The notes: generated by a model from the letters alone, not told the origin. Shown: positions 7,750 to 17,506, counted from the stretch's first letter. The stretch is DNA of 64,000 nucleotides from Ignisphaera sp. (GCA_038831005.1 JAWBKZ010000001.1:272430-336429); one strand, 5' to 3'. Numbers and translations are program-made.

Positions 7750-10077
7750 GTGGATATTAGAGCGATTAAGATTAGGGTTATAGGTATTGTTCAAGGTGTT
7801 GGTTTTAGACCTTTTGTCTACAGACTTGCTAACGAGCTTAATCTGAAGGGATATGTTGTCAATCTTGGTGGAAGTGAAGTCGAGATCCACTTGGAGGGGA
7901 GCTCTAGTGATATAGAGGAATTCATAGATAGATTGTATCGAGAAAAACCTCCATATGCAAGAATAGTGAACATGTATATAGAGGAGGTTGTTCCCCAGGG
8001 ATATAGAGAATTCATTATTAGTGAAAGCCGTTCAAAACCAGAGATCAGGAGTATGATCCCACCAGATATAGCTATATGTAGCAACTGTATTGAAGAGATA
8101 CTTGATCCTGGATCGAGATTCTATAGATATCCATGGAACAGTTGTGTATGGTGTGGACCCAGGTTCTCGATGATGTTCAATCTCCCATACGATAGAGTTA
8201 ATACATCAATGAATAGCTTCAAAATGTGTGAAAAGTGTTTGAAGAGCTATAGAGATCCAGCTGATGTTAGGAGATTCCATGGGCAGGGGATAAGCTGTCC
8301 TGTTTGTGGTCCTAGGACATATATCTATACATCCTCTAGAGAAAGAATAGATGTTGATGATCCGGTTCTATTTATAGCTAGAAAGATTCTCGAAGGAGCT
8401 ATAGTGGCTATCAAAGGTGTTGGTGGATACCATATAGCTTGTCTAGCTTCTAGAGACGATGTTGTTGCAGAACTTAGAAACAGAAAGAAGAGGCTCTATA
8501 AACCTTTTGCATTGATGGCTAGAGATATAGCTGTTGCTGAAAAGATAGCGGTAATTGATCAAAAAGCTATAGAGCTTCTACAATCTCCACAGAGACCTAT
8601 AGTCATTCTACCTAAAAGAGAACCTTCACCTGTTTCAGAACTTATTGCACCAGGTCTATCAACCATAGGTGTAATGCTTCCTTACACAGGTCTACAGATT
8701 CTGCTTCTAAACGAAATCCCAGATGGATTTCTGGTGATGACTAGTGGCAATATTCATGGAGAACCTATGTGTATGGATCTGGAGTGTGTTCTAGATAAAC
8801 TTAGAGATGTTGTAGATTATGTGGTTGAGCATGAGAGAGCTATAGTCCATAGAGTCGATGATAGTGTTGTAAGGTTTACATATGGGGAACCTGTGTTCCT
8901 TAGGAGGGGTAGAGGATATGCTCCAGAATGGATAGAGGTAGCTATAATCATACCTGATTCTGTAGCTGTTGGTGCAGATCTACAAACAGCTGGAGCTATA
9001 GGATTCGAGAATAAGGTTATTTTAACGCAATTCATAGGCGATGTAGATGATCCTGTAGCACTCTACGACCTAGAGAAAGAGCTTCTATGGTTTGTTAAAA
9101 ACTATAGAATAGAGCCTAAAGCTATAGCAATGGATATGCATCCTCAGTACTATAGTAGAAGGGTAGCTAAAGAGTTATCAGATATGTTTGGTGTACCTAC
9201 TATAGAGGTACAGCATCACCATGCACACATAGTTTCTGTTCTAGGAGAATATGGTGTACATCCAGAAGATAATGTCGTTGGTATAGCTATAGATGGTACT
9301 GGTTACGGAACAGATGGAGGTATATGGGGAGGAGAGATCCTCATCACAAACTACAGCAACTTCAAGAGAGTTGGTTCTCTCAAGCCGTTTACACTACCTG
9401 GTGGAGATACTGCAGCCATCTATACTGTTAAACCACTGGTAGCATTAATGGCTTCATCTGGTTTAAGATACGAAGAGATTGTAGATATTGTTAAAAAACT
9501 TGATCTATCTTCAGCTCTTCCATATGGTTTCAAAGAACTTGAGTTGATATATGTAATGTCTAGAGGAGGTAGAGGTGTTGTTACAACCAGTATGGGTAGA
9601 ACTCTCGATGCTTTTTCAGCTCTCCTAAAGATATGCACAAAGAGAACATATGAAGGTGAGCCACCAATGAGACTCGAAGCTTTAGCTGATAGAGGTAGTA
9701 GGTACCTTGATTATGAGCCTCGCATCACTCTTTACAATAATCTCTATATTGTTGATGCAGGAGACCTTATTCTATGGGTTCTAGAGAATATGGATAGATA
9801 TAGGAGAGAAGATATAGCTATAACGATACTGAGGGGATTGGGTAAAGGTCTAGGAATGATAGCTTTAAACGCTTTAAAAGGTCTTAGAAATACTCAACAA
9901 CTTGTAGCTCTAGGTGGTGGCGCCGCTGTAAATACCTATATTGTGCAAGGTGTTAAAGAAGTTCTTAGAGAAGAGGATGTAGCTGTGGTTCTACCCAAAA
10001 GAATTCCACCAGGTGATGGAGGTATAGCTCTAGGACAGATACTTGTAGCATCCTTTAGGTTGGTGAGCTATGAATAG
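7750..10077 (+). CDS. hypF: Hydrogenase maturation carbamoyltransferase HypF
   Basis: A 775-residue protein, the full HypF length, starting at GTG. Domains in order: acylphosphatase domain (residues 1-92; VQGVGFRPF at 14-22), two CX2C...CX2C zinc fingers (C110, C113, C132, C135 and C160, C163, C183, C186), a YrdC-like carbamoyl-adenylate domain (about 200-385), and a Kae1-like domain with the metal-binding VQHHHAH near 487-493 and AIDGTGYGTDGG after it. HypF turns carbamoyl phosphate and ATP into carbamoyl-AMP and passes the carbamoyl group to the C-terminal cysteine of HypE, which makes the cyanide ligands of [NiFe]-hydrogenase. The stop overlaps the hypD start by eight bases, so translation is coupled. 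It is the first gene of hypF-D-C-E. Confidence 0.97.
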   Translation: MDIRAIKIRVIGIVQGVGFRPFVYRLANELNLKGYVVNLGGSEVEIHLEGSSSDIEEFIDRLYREKPPYARIVNMYIEEVVPQGYREFIISESRSKPEIRSMIPPDIAICSNCIEEILDPGSRFYRYPWNSCVWCGPRFSMMFNLPYDRVNTSMNSFKMCEKCLKSYRDPADVRRFHGQGISCPVCGPRTYIYTSSRERIDVDDPVLFIARKILEGAIVAIKGVGGYHIACLASRDDVVAELRNRKKRLYKPFALMARDIAVAEKIAVIDQKAIELLQSPQRPIVILPKREPSPVSELIAPGLSTIGVMLPYTGLQILLLNEIPDGFLVMTSGNIHGEPMCMDLECVLDKLRDVVDYVVEHERAIVHRVDDSVVRFTYGEPVFLRRGRGYAPEWIEVAIIIPDSVAVGADLQTAGAIGFENKVILTQFIGDVDDPVALYDLEKELLWFVKNYRIEPKAIAMDMHPQYYSRRVAKELSDMFGVPTIEVQHHHAHIVSVLGEYGVHPEDNVVGIAIDGTGYGTDGGIWGGEILITNYSNFKRVGSLKPFTLPGGDTAAIYTVKPLVALMASSGLRYEEIVDIVKKLDLSSALPYGFKELELIYVMSRGGRGVVTTSMGRTLDAFSALLKICTKRTYEGEPPMRLEALADRGSRYLDYEPRITLYNNLYIVDAGDLILWVLENMDRYRREDIAITILRGLGKGLGMIALNALKGLRNTQQLVALGGGAAVNTYIVQGVKEVLREEDVAVVLPKRIPPGDGGIALGQILVASFRLVSYE

Positions 10078-11296
10078 AGAACAAGATCTCTCGATGAATT
10101 TCCTTAGAGCTATAAAGAATATAGAGAATATATTTAGATCGAATACAGTATTAGCTAGAGCTCTTATAGACAAGATGAATATTTTTGCTAGAGATCTAGT
10201 GGAAAGATTTGATGAAAACACCAAGATCAAGATAATGAACTTCTGTGGAACACATGAATGGACTGTTACACATTTCGGTATAAGGAGTCTGGTACCTAAA
10301 TCAATAGAACTTGTGGCAGGTCCAGGATGCCCTGTTTGTGTAACTCCATCAATGTATATCGAGAAAGCTGTAGAGCTAGCATTAGATGATGTCGTGGTGT
10401 ACACCTATGGCGATACCTATAGACTTAGATTGCTCAAGCCTGTTAGAGGTGCATCATCACTTAGTGAAGCTAGAGCTTTAGGAGCTTCTGTAAAGATCGT
10501 TACAAGTCTTGTTGAAGCTGTTATCGATTCTAAAACACATGGCAAAGACTCGTTATTCATAGGCATAGGTTTTGAGACTATTGCATCAGGATATGCTAAA
10601 CTGATACTGAATAAAGCTTTACCCAAGAATCTGAAGTTCATGAGTTTAGTAAAGCTAACGCCACCAGCCATGATATACACTATAGAGGTTCATAGAGAGG
10701 AGAACCCAATAAAAGGTATTATAGCTCCTGGTCATGTGTCAACAATAATTGGTGGTAAGGCATGGAGATATGTATCTGATGTTCTTGGTATACCTATTGT
10801 AGTATCTGGTTTCGAACCTATAGATGTTCTTGCATCAATTGCAGAGATACTTAAGCAGTTGACTAGAGGTGAAGCTAGAACAGTTATAGAGTATACAAGA
10901 GCTGTGACATGGGAAGGAGATAAGGTGGCTCAGAAGATGATTGCAGATGTCTACGACATAGTTGATGATGTTTGGAGAGGTATAGGCATTATACCCAAGA
11001 GCGGATTAAGACTTAAAGATAGGTTTAAGGTGTATGATGCTTTTACAGAGTATGGAGTAGAGGATGCAGGATCTGTTGTAGAAGAACATGATCTTGTGCC
11101 TGGATGTAGATGTGGAGACATAGTATTAGGCAGGGCTGTACCTACACAATGTCCACTATTCATGAAGAGCTGTACACCATCAAGACCAATAGGGCCCTGT
11201 ATGGTGTCTATAGAAGGTACATGCGCTATATGGGCTAGATTTGGTGTAGGTGGTATAGCTGATGATATTGCAAAAGATCTTGGTCTATATATCTAA
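10070..11296 (+). CDS. hypD: Hydrogenase maturation protein HypD
   Basis: A 408-residue protein that fits HypD over its whole length. FCGTHE (58-63) and GPGCPVC (84-90) hold the conserved cysteines of the Fe(CN)2CO assembly and thiol-redox site. GFETIASG and PGHVSTIIGG follow. The C-terminal cysteine-rich part (CRCGDI, CPLFMKSC, GPCMVS, GTCAIW) carries the [4Fe-4S] ligands. HypD is the scaffold on which, together with HypC, the iron with its cyanide and CO ligands is built before transfer to the large subunit. The ATG lies inside the end of hypF. The overlapping opposite-strand frame at this junction is a shadow. Confidence 0.97.
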   Translation: MNREQDLSMNFLRAIKNIENIFRSNTVLARALIDKMNIFARDLVERFDENTKIKIMNFCGTHEWTVTHFGIRSLVPKSIELVAGPGCPVCVTPSMYIEKAVELALDDVVVYTYGDTYRLRLLKPVRGASSLSEARALGASVKIVTSLVEAVIDSKTHGKDSLFIGIGFETIASGYAKLILNKALPKNLKFMSLVKLTPPAMIYTIEVHREENPIKGIIAPGHVSTIIGGKAWRYVSDVLGIPIVVSGFEPIDVLASIAEILKQLTRGEARTVIEYTRAVTWEGDKVAQKMIADVYDIVDDVWRGIGIIPKSGLRLKDRFKVYDAFTEYGVEDAGSVVEEHDLVPGCRCGDIVLGRAVPTQCPLFMKSCTPSRPIGPCMVSIEGTCAIWARFGVGGIADDIAKDLGLYI

Positions 11297-11337
11297 AGCT
11301 TGTTAACTATTGATGAGATATAGATTTGGTGAAGATC

Positions 11338-11631
11338 ATGTGTTGGGGAACACCAGCAGTTGTTGTTTATGTAGATGAAGAATCTATGACAGCTAAAGTG
11401 GATTTTGGTGATGGTATGTTGAGGGACGTGGTTATAGGTGTAGCTAGTGAGAGGATCAGTAGAGGGGATATAGTTCTAGTTCATGCTGGTGTAATTATAT
11501 CGAAGCTTAGTGCTGAAGGTGTTTTAGAGCATATAGCTTTCCTTAGGGAAGTTCTAGGAGAGGAGTTTAGTGAATCGTATGTAGAGATATATAGGAATAT
11601 AGTTAGATTAGCTGAAGAATTGAAGAAGTAG
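11338..11631 (+). CDS. hypC: Hydrogenase maturation chaperone HypC/HybG
   Basis: A 97-residue protein starting at the ATG at 11338, giving MCWGTP at the N-terminus. In HypC the initiator methionine is removed and Cys2 binds iron together with HypD, so the cysteine must directly follow the start. TTG and GTG codons 9-12 bases upstream keep the frame open, but using them would bury this cysteine. GGTGA (11328-11332) is well placed for the ATG. The body (VDFGDGMLRDVVIGV, GDIVLVHAGVIISKL) is the typical OB-fold; a C-terminal helix extends it beyond the ~75 residues common in bacteria. It lies between hypD and hypE in the same operon. Confidence 0.94.
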   Translation: MCWGTPAVVVYVDEESMTAKVDFGDGMLRDVVIGVASERISRGDIVLVHAGVIISKLSAEGVLEHIAFLREVLGEEFSESYVEIYRNIVRLAEELKK

Positions 11632-11642
11632 GTAGAAGAGAT

Positions 11643-12689
11643 ATGGATAGAATTACACTAGCACATGGATCAGGTGGTGTAGAGACATTTGAATTATTAG
11701 CTAAGCTGTTATTTAAACGTATACCAGAGAACCTTAAGAGAGTTGGAGAAGGTTTCGGTATAGATGTTCTAGATGATGGAGCCTCTATACCTCTTCCGAA
11801 CAGTAAACATCTAGTAATATCTATGGACTCCTACACCGTAAACCCACCGTTCTTTCCTGGTGGAGATATAGGTGCTCTAGCAGCTTGTGGATCTATAAAC
11901 GATGTGGTTATGATGGGTGGAAAACCTTTAGCTGTTATGGATTCTATTGTTGTTGAAGAGGGTTTTCCTATAGAAGATCTCGAGAAAATAGTAAATTCGT
12001 TTACATCTATACTCATCAACGAAGATGTCGCTCTAATTGGTGGAGACTTCAAGGTTATGCCCAAAGGGCATCTAGACAGAATCGTTATAACTACGCTAGC
12101 TATAGGTATAGCTGATAGAGTTATAGTGGATAGACCTAGACCAGGTGATAAAATAGTTGTAAGTAGCTATATAGGTGATCACGGTGCAACAATAACTCTT
12201 CTACAGATGGGTTTAAGAGATAAGATCGAGGAGTTCGATAAAGGTGTGCTGAAAAGCGATGTAAAACCCTTAACCAGAATAGTTCTTCCACTTCTCCAGA
12301 AATACGGAGAATACATCACAGCTGCTAGAGATCCAACAAGAGGTGGATTAGCAGGTACTCTAAACGAATGGGTAACTAGAACAGGTCTCGTAGCCATTAT
12401 AGATGAGAAAAGCATACCTATTAGAGATAGTGTTAAAAGATATACAGAGATGTTGGGTATAGATCCCCTATATCTAGCAAGCGAAGGTGTAGCAGTCTTC
12501 TCCATACATTCATCTATAGCCGAAGAATTCATAGAACACCTAAGAAGTTTAGGAGCAGAAGAAGCAAAAATAATAGGTGAATTTAAATCAAGCGAAAGAT
12601 ACAGAGGATACGTAATTGCTAAAACATCTATAGGTGGATATAGAGTAATTGAACCACCAAGAGGAGAAATAACCCCAAGAATATGCTAA
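11643..12689 (+). CDS. hypE: Hydrogenase maturation protein HypE
   Basis: A 348-residue protein of the PurM/AIR-synthase superfamily. LAHGSGGVETFELL near the N-terminus and the central GGKPLAVMDS, ALIGGDFKVMPKG and AARDPTRGGLAGTLNE segments are HypE-specific. The protein ends in ITPRIC: the last cysteine receives the carbamoyl group from HypF and, by ATP-driven dehydration, becomes the thiocyanate that donates CN to iron on HypC-HypD. The essential PRIC tail is intact, so the gene should be functional. It starts 11 bases after hypC and is the last gene of the operon. Confidence 0.97.
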   Translation: MDRITLAHGSGGVETFELLAKLLFKRIPENLKRVGEGFGIDVLDDGASIPLPNSKHLVISMDSYTVNPPFFPGGDIGALAACGSINDVVMMGGKPLAVMDSIVVEEGFPIEDLEKIVNSFTSILINEDVALIGGDFKVMPKGHLDRIVITTLAIGIADRVIVDRPRPGDKIVVSSYIGDHGATITLLQMGLRDKIEEFDKGVLKSDVKPLTRIVLPLLQKYGEYITAARDPTRGGLAGTLNEWVTRTGLVAIIDEKSIPIRDSVKRYTEMLGIDPLYLASEGVAVFSIHSSIAEEFIEHLRSLGAEEAKIIGEFKSSERYRGYVIAKTSIGGYRVIEPPRGEITPRIC

Positions 12690-12894
12690 ACATACATTAT
12701 CGCAAATAAACTCCATAAACACAGCAACTCTTACATCGATATGCTCTATTACACTATGTATGGTAGAAGCTAGAGACTCAATATAAACAGTACTTGATCT
12801 ATATAGCCATACCATAGAGTTACAAAACATCACAATCTAAAGCTCTAGATATACCCAAAGCAAATGAACTGTCTTAGACAAGCACATCAGTTCC

Positions 12895-13716
12895 TCAAAA
12901 CCTGTACCTACTAGATAGAGACGCGATAACGAGCACTAAAGTTAGAAGAACTGTGAAACCCACTAGAATACCTGGCTCAGATATGGGAATAGGTTTGTCT
13001 GTAGAACCAATAAAACCATACTCAATACCTATACTCGATACACCGAGCACTACATAGGTATATGTATTGGAATCAACTGTAACTTCAACATAATCATGAA
13101 CACTAGGTCTCCTTCTAGTTCGGACATAAGTTAATCCACTAAACTCTATATCTCCTTGTAGATTCATTAAAAAATTTCTCGGTATACAAAGCTCAAGACC
13201 AAGAATATTATTGGAATATCTAGTACCGATAGATGTACTAATAGTTCTATCTACATTATTTACATATACCCTGATACTAACATGCCATGTACCCCACCAC
13301 CATAGTAAGTACCTAACAGATATCGTGTTGTCATCTAAGCTTATATTAAACCATCCATATCTATATGTTGCCGGATTTGTGATGTTTGTGTATATATAGA
13401 TATTTGTCTGATCTATGTAGAGTCTCATAGTATCTATATCATCTGAAGAACCAGTTACATCGTCTCTCCATATTATTTGGCATATTCTTGGATAACCTGT
13501 TTGGTTACAACATAACCAGACTGTTCTAGATACTGATGGTGCATAACATCCTCTTCCAGCTGGAGATACCCACAACTCTCCAGAATTGTTTACCCAGTTA
13601 ATCCAATCGTCATCGTTTCCATCTATTCCTAGAGAAACTGATTGCGAATATACTGATGTAGCTAGTAGAGAAATCAGGACTACTATAAGCGATAGCGTAC
13701 ATGTTTTAGCATACAT
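12895..13716 (-). CDS. Secreted, membrane-anchored protein with a DOMON/CBM9-like domain
   Basis: The start is placed at the ATG at 13716, preceded by AGGTG, because it opens a good signal peptide (MYAKTCTLSLIVVLISLL, then ATSVYSQ). The longer open frame upstream gives an unlikely cysteine-rich leader. The mature part begins with SLGIDGNDDDWINW, continues with SSDDIDTMRLYIDQTNIY, then ITNPATYRYGWFNISLD. These are the calcium and ligand-binding loops of CBM9/DOMON-like beta-sandwich domains. A C-terminal hydrophobic helix (PGILVGFTVLLTLVLVIASL) followed by SRYRF anchors the protein. It probably sits outside the cell in the S-layer zone and binds sugar or heme, but the ligand is not known. Confidence 0.75.
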   Translation of the reverse strand: MYAKTCTLSLIVVLISLLATSVYSQSVSLGIDGNDDDWINWVNNSGELWVSPAGRGCYAPSVSRTVWLCCNQTGYPRICQIIWRDDVTGSSDDIDTMRLYIDQTNIYIYTNITNPATYRYGWFNISLDDNTISVRYLLWWWGTWHVSIRVYVNNVDRTISTSIGTRYSNNILGLELCIPRNFLMNLQGDIEFSGLTYVRTRRRPSVHDYVEVTVDSNTYTYVVLGVSSIGIEYGFIGSTDKPIPISEPGILVGFTVLLTLVLVIASLSSRYRF

Positions 13717-13997
13717 AGATGAACAACACCTACAAAACACTTCCCAATATACGGTATATAAACCATTAGAACCATTGTTATTGTGCACTAGATATTGATG
13801 AAAGCTATTGAATTGATTTGAACATAAGTAACAGTAAAACACACTACAAATATACTTCATCAACAACACGGCTAGAGAATCCAGCGAATCTAACACGATA
13901 AAAGGTACAGTTAATCTCTAGTAATACATCTATGTAGACTATGTACATAGAAGCTTATTATTCTTCATCGATAACCATAAACTATTGTGGTAACACT

Positions 13998-14760
13998 ATG
14001 AGAGAAGAGAAGCTACTTGTAGTTGCATCACCATTTCCTATAGCTGGTGGCGGCTTACGTGCATTAAGATCTGTAAATGAATATTCGAGATATTTCAATG
14101 TACATCTATATCTACCATATGGTTCTGGAAGATATCAAAATATCGGTAGATTTCTCGGTAACTTAGTAAGATCTGGTATATCTATTGCTGGTTTATCTAG
14201 ATTGCCTAAGATAGTTAGCCATATAGATAGGGTTCTTAGTGGAAGAGTCTCTAAAGTATTGATTGAACAGATGTATACCTTTATCGCTAAATCAAAATTT
14301 TTGTGTGGGATAAATATGAATGCGTTATTTCGCTGCATGAGGTTATAGACTCTGTTTATGCTAGCTATACCTTAAGCAAGTTATTCAATACGTCAGCAAT
14401 CTGTTTACTACAGTTGCCATCATTCTATGAATCTAAATAGAGATTGAGCAACATAATGAAGCCGCATATTGTCAATAGTAGTTCAACTCTTATGGAGAAA
14501 ACATACAATATCATCTAATTTAGTTGAACTACTATCGACAATAGGAACTATCGCGGAATATAATGTAGTTAACACCTACATGAAGAAAGTATACAGTCAT
14601 ATTTCTACATAGATACGACGTGATTATGATTGTCGTTAGGTCTATACCATACGAAATGGGTAGCGAATGGATCGACAAGATATACGCTTTAGATCCAGGG
14701 GTATCGATAGATGATGAAGATCTAGAAATTATAAACAAAATCAGGAGTATGGTTGCTTGA
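13998..14760 (+). pseudogene. Broken glycosyltransferase (GT4-like)
   Basis: From the ATG at 13998 the frame reads VASPFPIAGGGLRALRS and VHLYLPYG, the N-terminal donor-side Rossmann start of family 4 glycosyltransferases. Near 14300 the frame shifts: the next frame continues with LHEVIDSVYASYTLSKLF, then LLQLPSFYES, and meets a stop. Near 14640-14760 a third segment, RSIPYEMGSEWIDKIYALD, is followed by PGVSIDDEDLEIINKI, typical of the region before the C-half. Most of the nucleotide-sugar domain is missing and the whole is about 250 codons, against about 350-400 normally. The gene is inactive. Confidence 0.65.
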
Positions 14761-15070
14761 TGTGAATTATAGAATCATCTGCAGCCTGCTTCTGTATATG
14801 TCTTCACGAAATTCTCTACAATATTAATATCTAATTTATTTGATTATGAGGATATAGATATGTATGTAATAGAGATAGAGTCTAGTGTTTAACTTATTCT
14901 GTTGTATAGTGTAGATTTAACTGAATTTAGTATTATGATAGAGTTTGTAAATCCTTTGATCTTGATGACTAGAGTGGTATTTTCGTGTTGATCATAGGGA
15001 TTACTGAAGATTTCGGGATACAGTTGGAGGTGGTCTTGATGAACATTGTTTGGTGATTAAAGTTTTTGAA
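14761..15070. other. Gene-poor region after the broken glycosyltransferase
   Basis: No reading frame or structured element could be recognised; it may be the eroded C-terminal half of the neighbouring pseudogene. Confidence 0.35.
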
Positions 15071-17110
15071 CTATTTTAATCGCCATCCTGATATATCGTT
15101 AGCGCATATGGTGCCAGATATTATTGCTGCTTCTATTCCTCCGCCGGGGAATGTTGATGCACCTACTAGGTATAGTCCTCTTATTGGTGTTTTGAAGTAT
15201 GGTCTATGTGTATGTATGGATTGATCGAATGCATATATAGCTCCTTCGGGCATTGATGTGTATCTTTCGAATGTTTTAGGTGTAGCAGCATCTATAACAA
15301 CTATGTGGTTGGATATTCCTGGAATAATTTTCTCGATCTTCTGTAGAATTTCTCTGGTTTTTTCTATCTTTTTCTCTCTGTATTCTTTTGTTTCTCTATC
15401 TGGAAAATCTGTATAGCTAGCCGATGTCATTACAGTTATACTGTTCATACCTCTTGGTGCGAGAAGTGAATCGGCATTCGAGTTTATCACTACTTCGTAT
15501 CCTTCATCTAGATTCTTTATGAGTATGGGGTAGCCTGATAGATCTAGGTCTACACCTATAAAAAGCATGAAACATGATGGAAACATCTTTAGGTTCTCTA
15601 CATAGTCTATGAAATCTTTATCCAGATTCTCTCTACCCACGAGTTCTAGAAACGTTGTTTTAGCATTAACATTTGACACAACTATAGAGCTTCTATAGAT
15701 CCTACCTCTAGCTACAACACCCCTCGCTTCTCTATTCTCAATCACTATTTTGTCTACTCTATGGTTTGTTAAAACTCTACCACCGTATCTCTCGATAACT
15801 TTACTCAAATTCTCTACAAAATTCTGTGCACCTTTCCTAGGGAAATAGCCTCCGTAGAGATAATAGGATATACATGCAGTTAAAGCACTTGCTGCAGAAA
15901 CGTTATGGGGATCTACACCAAGGTAAGATACTAACGAGTTTATCAATGTCTTCAGATCCTCATCTCTGAAATACTCGTCAAGTATCTCTTTAAATGTCTT
16001 ATTCATCCAGTCATAGAAATGTGGATGATCTTTAGGATAATCTACAAGCTTCTTAACACCGAACACTCTCGCTATAAGTTGTGGTGGTAGTGGTGCTCCA
16101 TAGATATGTGTATCGCTGTAGCACTCCATATAGGCTTTCTCAGCATCTTCAAAAAATCTCTCTATATTTTTCTTCTCTTCTGGAAAAATCTCTACAAGTT
16201 TTCTAGGGAATTGATCTAGAGCTTCAACATCTATCGACATACTTTTGTAGATGTATCTCACACTGTTCTTTACAAACAGTTCATCTTTATCTAAACCAAG
16301 TCTATCGAGAAGAATTTTGGTTGGACCTCTATTCCAAAGCCCACTAATATCAGCAACACCTGTATTGAACACAAATTCTCTTCTCTTAAAAGAGGAGCAG
16401 TAGCCACCAATCTGGTGATGTTGTTCCAATACAAGAACTCTATAGCCTTTTCTAGCTAGTAGAGCTCCACATGCTAGTCCACCAACACCAGCACCAACAA
16501 CTATAACATCATACTCATCTTTCCTATTGGGCTCAACCCTCCATTCAAATGATTTATATGGATCAACATATCTCTTCCTAACAATATGTTCAGGTAGTTT
16601 GATTGGGAGAACAATAGATACTGCTATCCCTAAACTAATCAATATGTTTGATGAAATAGTGTTGTAAGGATGCTTAAACACGAGGTATAGAGCTGAACTA
16701 CGCGCAAAAATTAATGTCCATATAAACGTCAATACATTATTAACATATACAAAAACTTTTTCTTTCCAGTAACTCTCTGGCCAATCTACTTTAGATACCT
16801 TGAACGTATAGGGAGAGCCTATAGCTATAGAGACTATAGTCATTACAGCTAGAGCTAGATATCCTATAAAACCACTATAGCTAATAAAGAGATCCATACC
16901 AAGTGCATATGTAGCTATAGAAGCTGCACCAAAATACATTACTGTGAATACATCCGAGAAATGGATAGTTCTTCTCTGAATCAAGGCACAGACGATAGAG
17001 ATAATGAAAGAGACGGCAATACTGTAGCTGTACCCTAATCCACTTAAACTCCAGTAGATTATCCATGGTATGAAGAACACCATTATATCGAGATAACCTG
17101 AATAACCCAA
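15071..17110 (-). CDS. Membrane domain fused to a phytoene-desaturase-like FAD oxidoreductase
   Basis: A 679-residue protein with two parts. Residues 1-170 contain about six hydrophobic helices (roughly 8-24, 27-44, 53-72, 76-98, 122-146, 151-170). After a short basic linker the soluble part starts with YDVIVVGAGVGGLACGALL (GxGxxG at 206-211) and an acidic residue in VLVLEQHHQIGGYC, the FAD dinucleotide fold of the CrtI/carotenoid isomerase/phytoene dehydrogenase group. The family C-terminal motif is present: GLYLVGASTFPGGGIEAAI. Relatives desaturate, saturate or isomerise isoprenoid chains; here the membrane domain would hold the enzyme at a lipid substrate. A role in archaeal lipid or quinone isoprenoid modification is an inference. 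It follows a small gene 24 bases upstream, in one transcript. Confidence 0.85.
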   Translation of the reverse strand: MGYSGYLDIMVFFIPWIIYWSLSGLGYSYSIAVSFIISIVCALIQRRTIHFSDVFTVMYFGAASIATYALGMDLFISYSGFIGYLALAVMTIVSIAIGSPYTFKVSKVDWPESYWKEKVFVYVNNVLTFIWTLIFARSSALYLVFKHPYNTISSNILISLGIAVSIVLPIKLPEHIVRKRYVDPYKSFEWRVEPNRKDEYDVIVVGAGVGGLACGALLARKGYRVLVLEQHHQIGGYCSSFKRREFVFNTGVADISGLWNRGPTKILLDRLGLDKDELFVKNSVRYIYKSMSIDVEALDQFPRKLVEIFPEEKKNIERFFEDAEKAYMECYSDTHIYGAPLPPQLIARVFGVKKLVDYPKDHPHFYDWMNKTFKEILDEYFRDEDLKTLINSLVSYLGVDPHNVSAASALTACISYYLYGGYFPRKGAQNFVENLSKVIERYGGRVLTNHRVDKIVIENREARGVVARGRIYRSSIVVSNVNAKTTFLELVGRENLDKDFIDYVENLKMFPSCFMLFIGVDLDLSGYPILIKNLDEGYEVVINSNADSLLAPRGMNSITVMTSASYTDFPDRETKEYREKKIEKTREILQKIEKIIPGISNHIVVIDAATPKTFERYTSMPEGAIYAFDQSIHTHRPYFKTPIRGLYLVGASTFPGGGIEAAIISGTICANDISGWRLK

Positions 17111-17134
17111 GATCCTACACCTTATTGTCTGAAT

Positions 17135-17506
17135 CTAGTTTTTGAACTTTAGTAACTTATCTCTAATCCTCATGTACTCAATAAGCTTATCGTCAATGGA
17201 TAGAGCTCTAAGTAGTTCAGGATCTTCATTTAACGATACAAGATAATCTTCTACACCACTAGCATGAGATAGCGAGCTTCTTAACCTCTTCTCTAACTTG
17301 ATCAATCCAGTCTTCTCTAACTCTTTAGCAGCATTAACTACGTCATCATAACTAGGTACCTCATTCTTTAACGTAGTATTCATACCCTCTATCTCCATAC
17401 ATATCTCTATCAACCATAGACGTCTATAGAGATAGAGTACCCTGAGAATGTCGCCCATAATCTTTTCTACTCCTTTTTCTGAATCCAAAATAGCAGTTAT
17501 ATCCAA
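17135..17506 (-). CDS. Small helical protein, operon partner of the membrane-FAD oxidoreductase
   Basis: A 123-residue, mostly helical, charged protein with no family I can name. The middle (VPSYDDVVNAAKELEKTGLI, then KLEKRL) resembles a winged-helix recognition region, so it could be a regulator, but no clear DNA-binding signature is present. It is the first gene of a two-gene unit, 24 bases before the FAD oxidoreductase, which makes a regulatory or accessory role plausible. Confidence 0.65.
   Translation of the reverse strand: MDITAILDSEKGVEKIMGDILRVLYLYRRLWLIEICMEIEGMNTTLKNEVPSYDDVVNAAKELEKTGLIKLEKRLRSSLSHASGVEDYLVSLNEDPELLRALSIDDKLIEYMRIRDKLLKFKN

Noticed and set aside
8817..9638. Minus-strand frames inside hypF
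   Set aside because: Shadows of a strongly conserved gene.
10030..10404. 124-codon frame on the minus strand across the hypF/hypD junction
   Set aside because: It mirrors the conserved HypD N-terminus on the other strand; a shadow.
12588..12833. 81-codon minus-strand frame after hypE
   Set aside because: Overlaps the 3' end of hypE and has no start context or motif.
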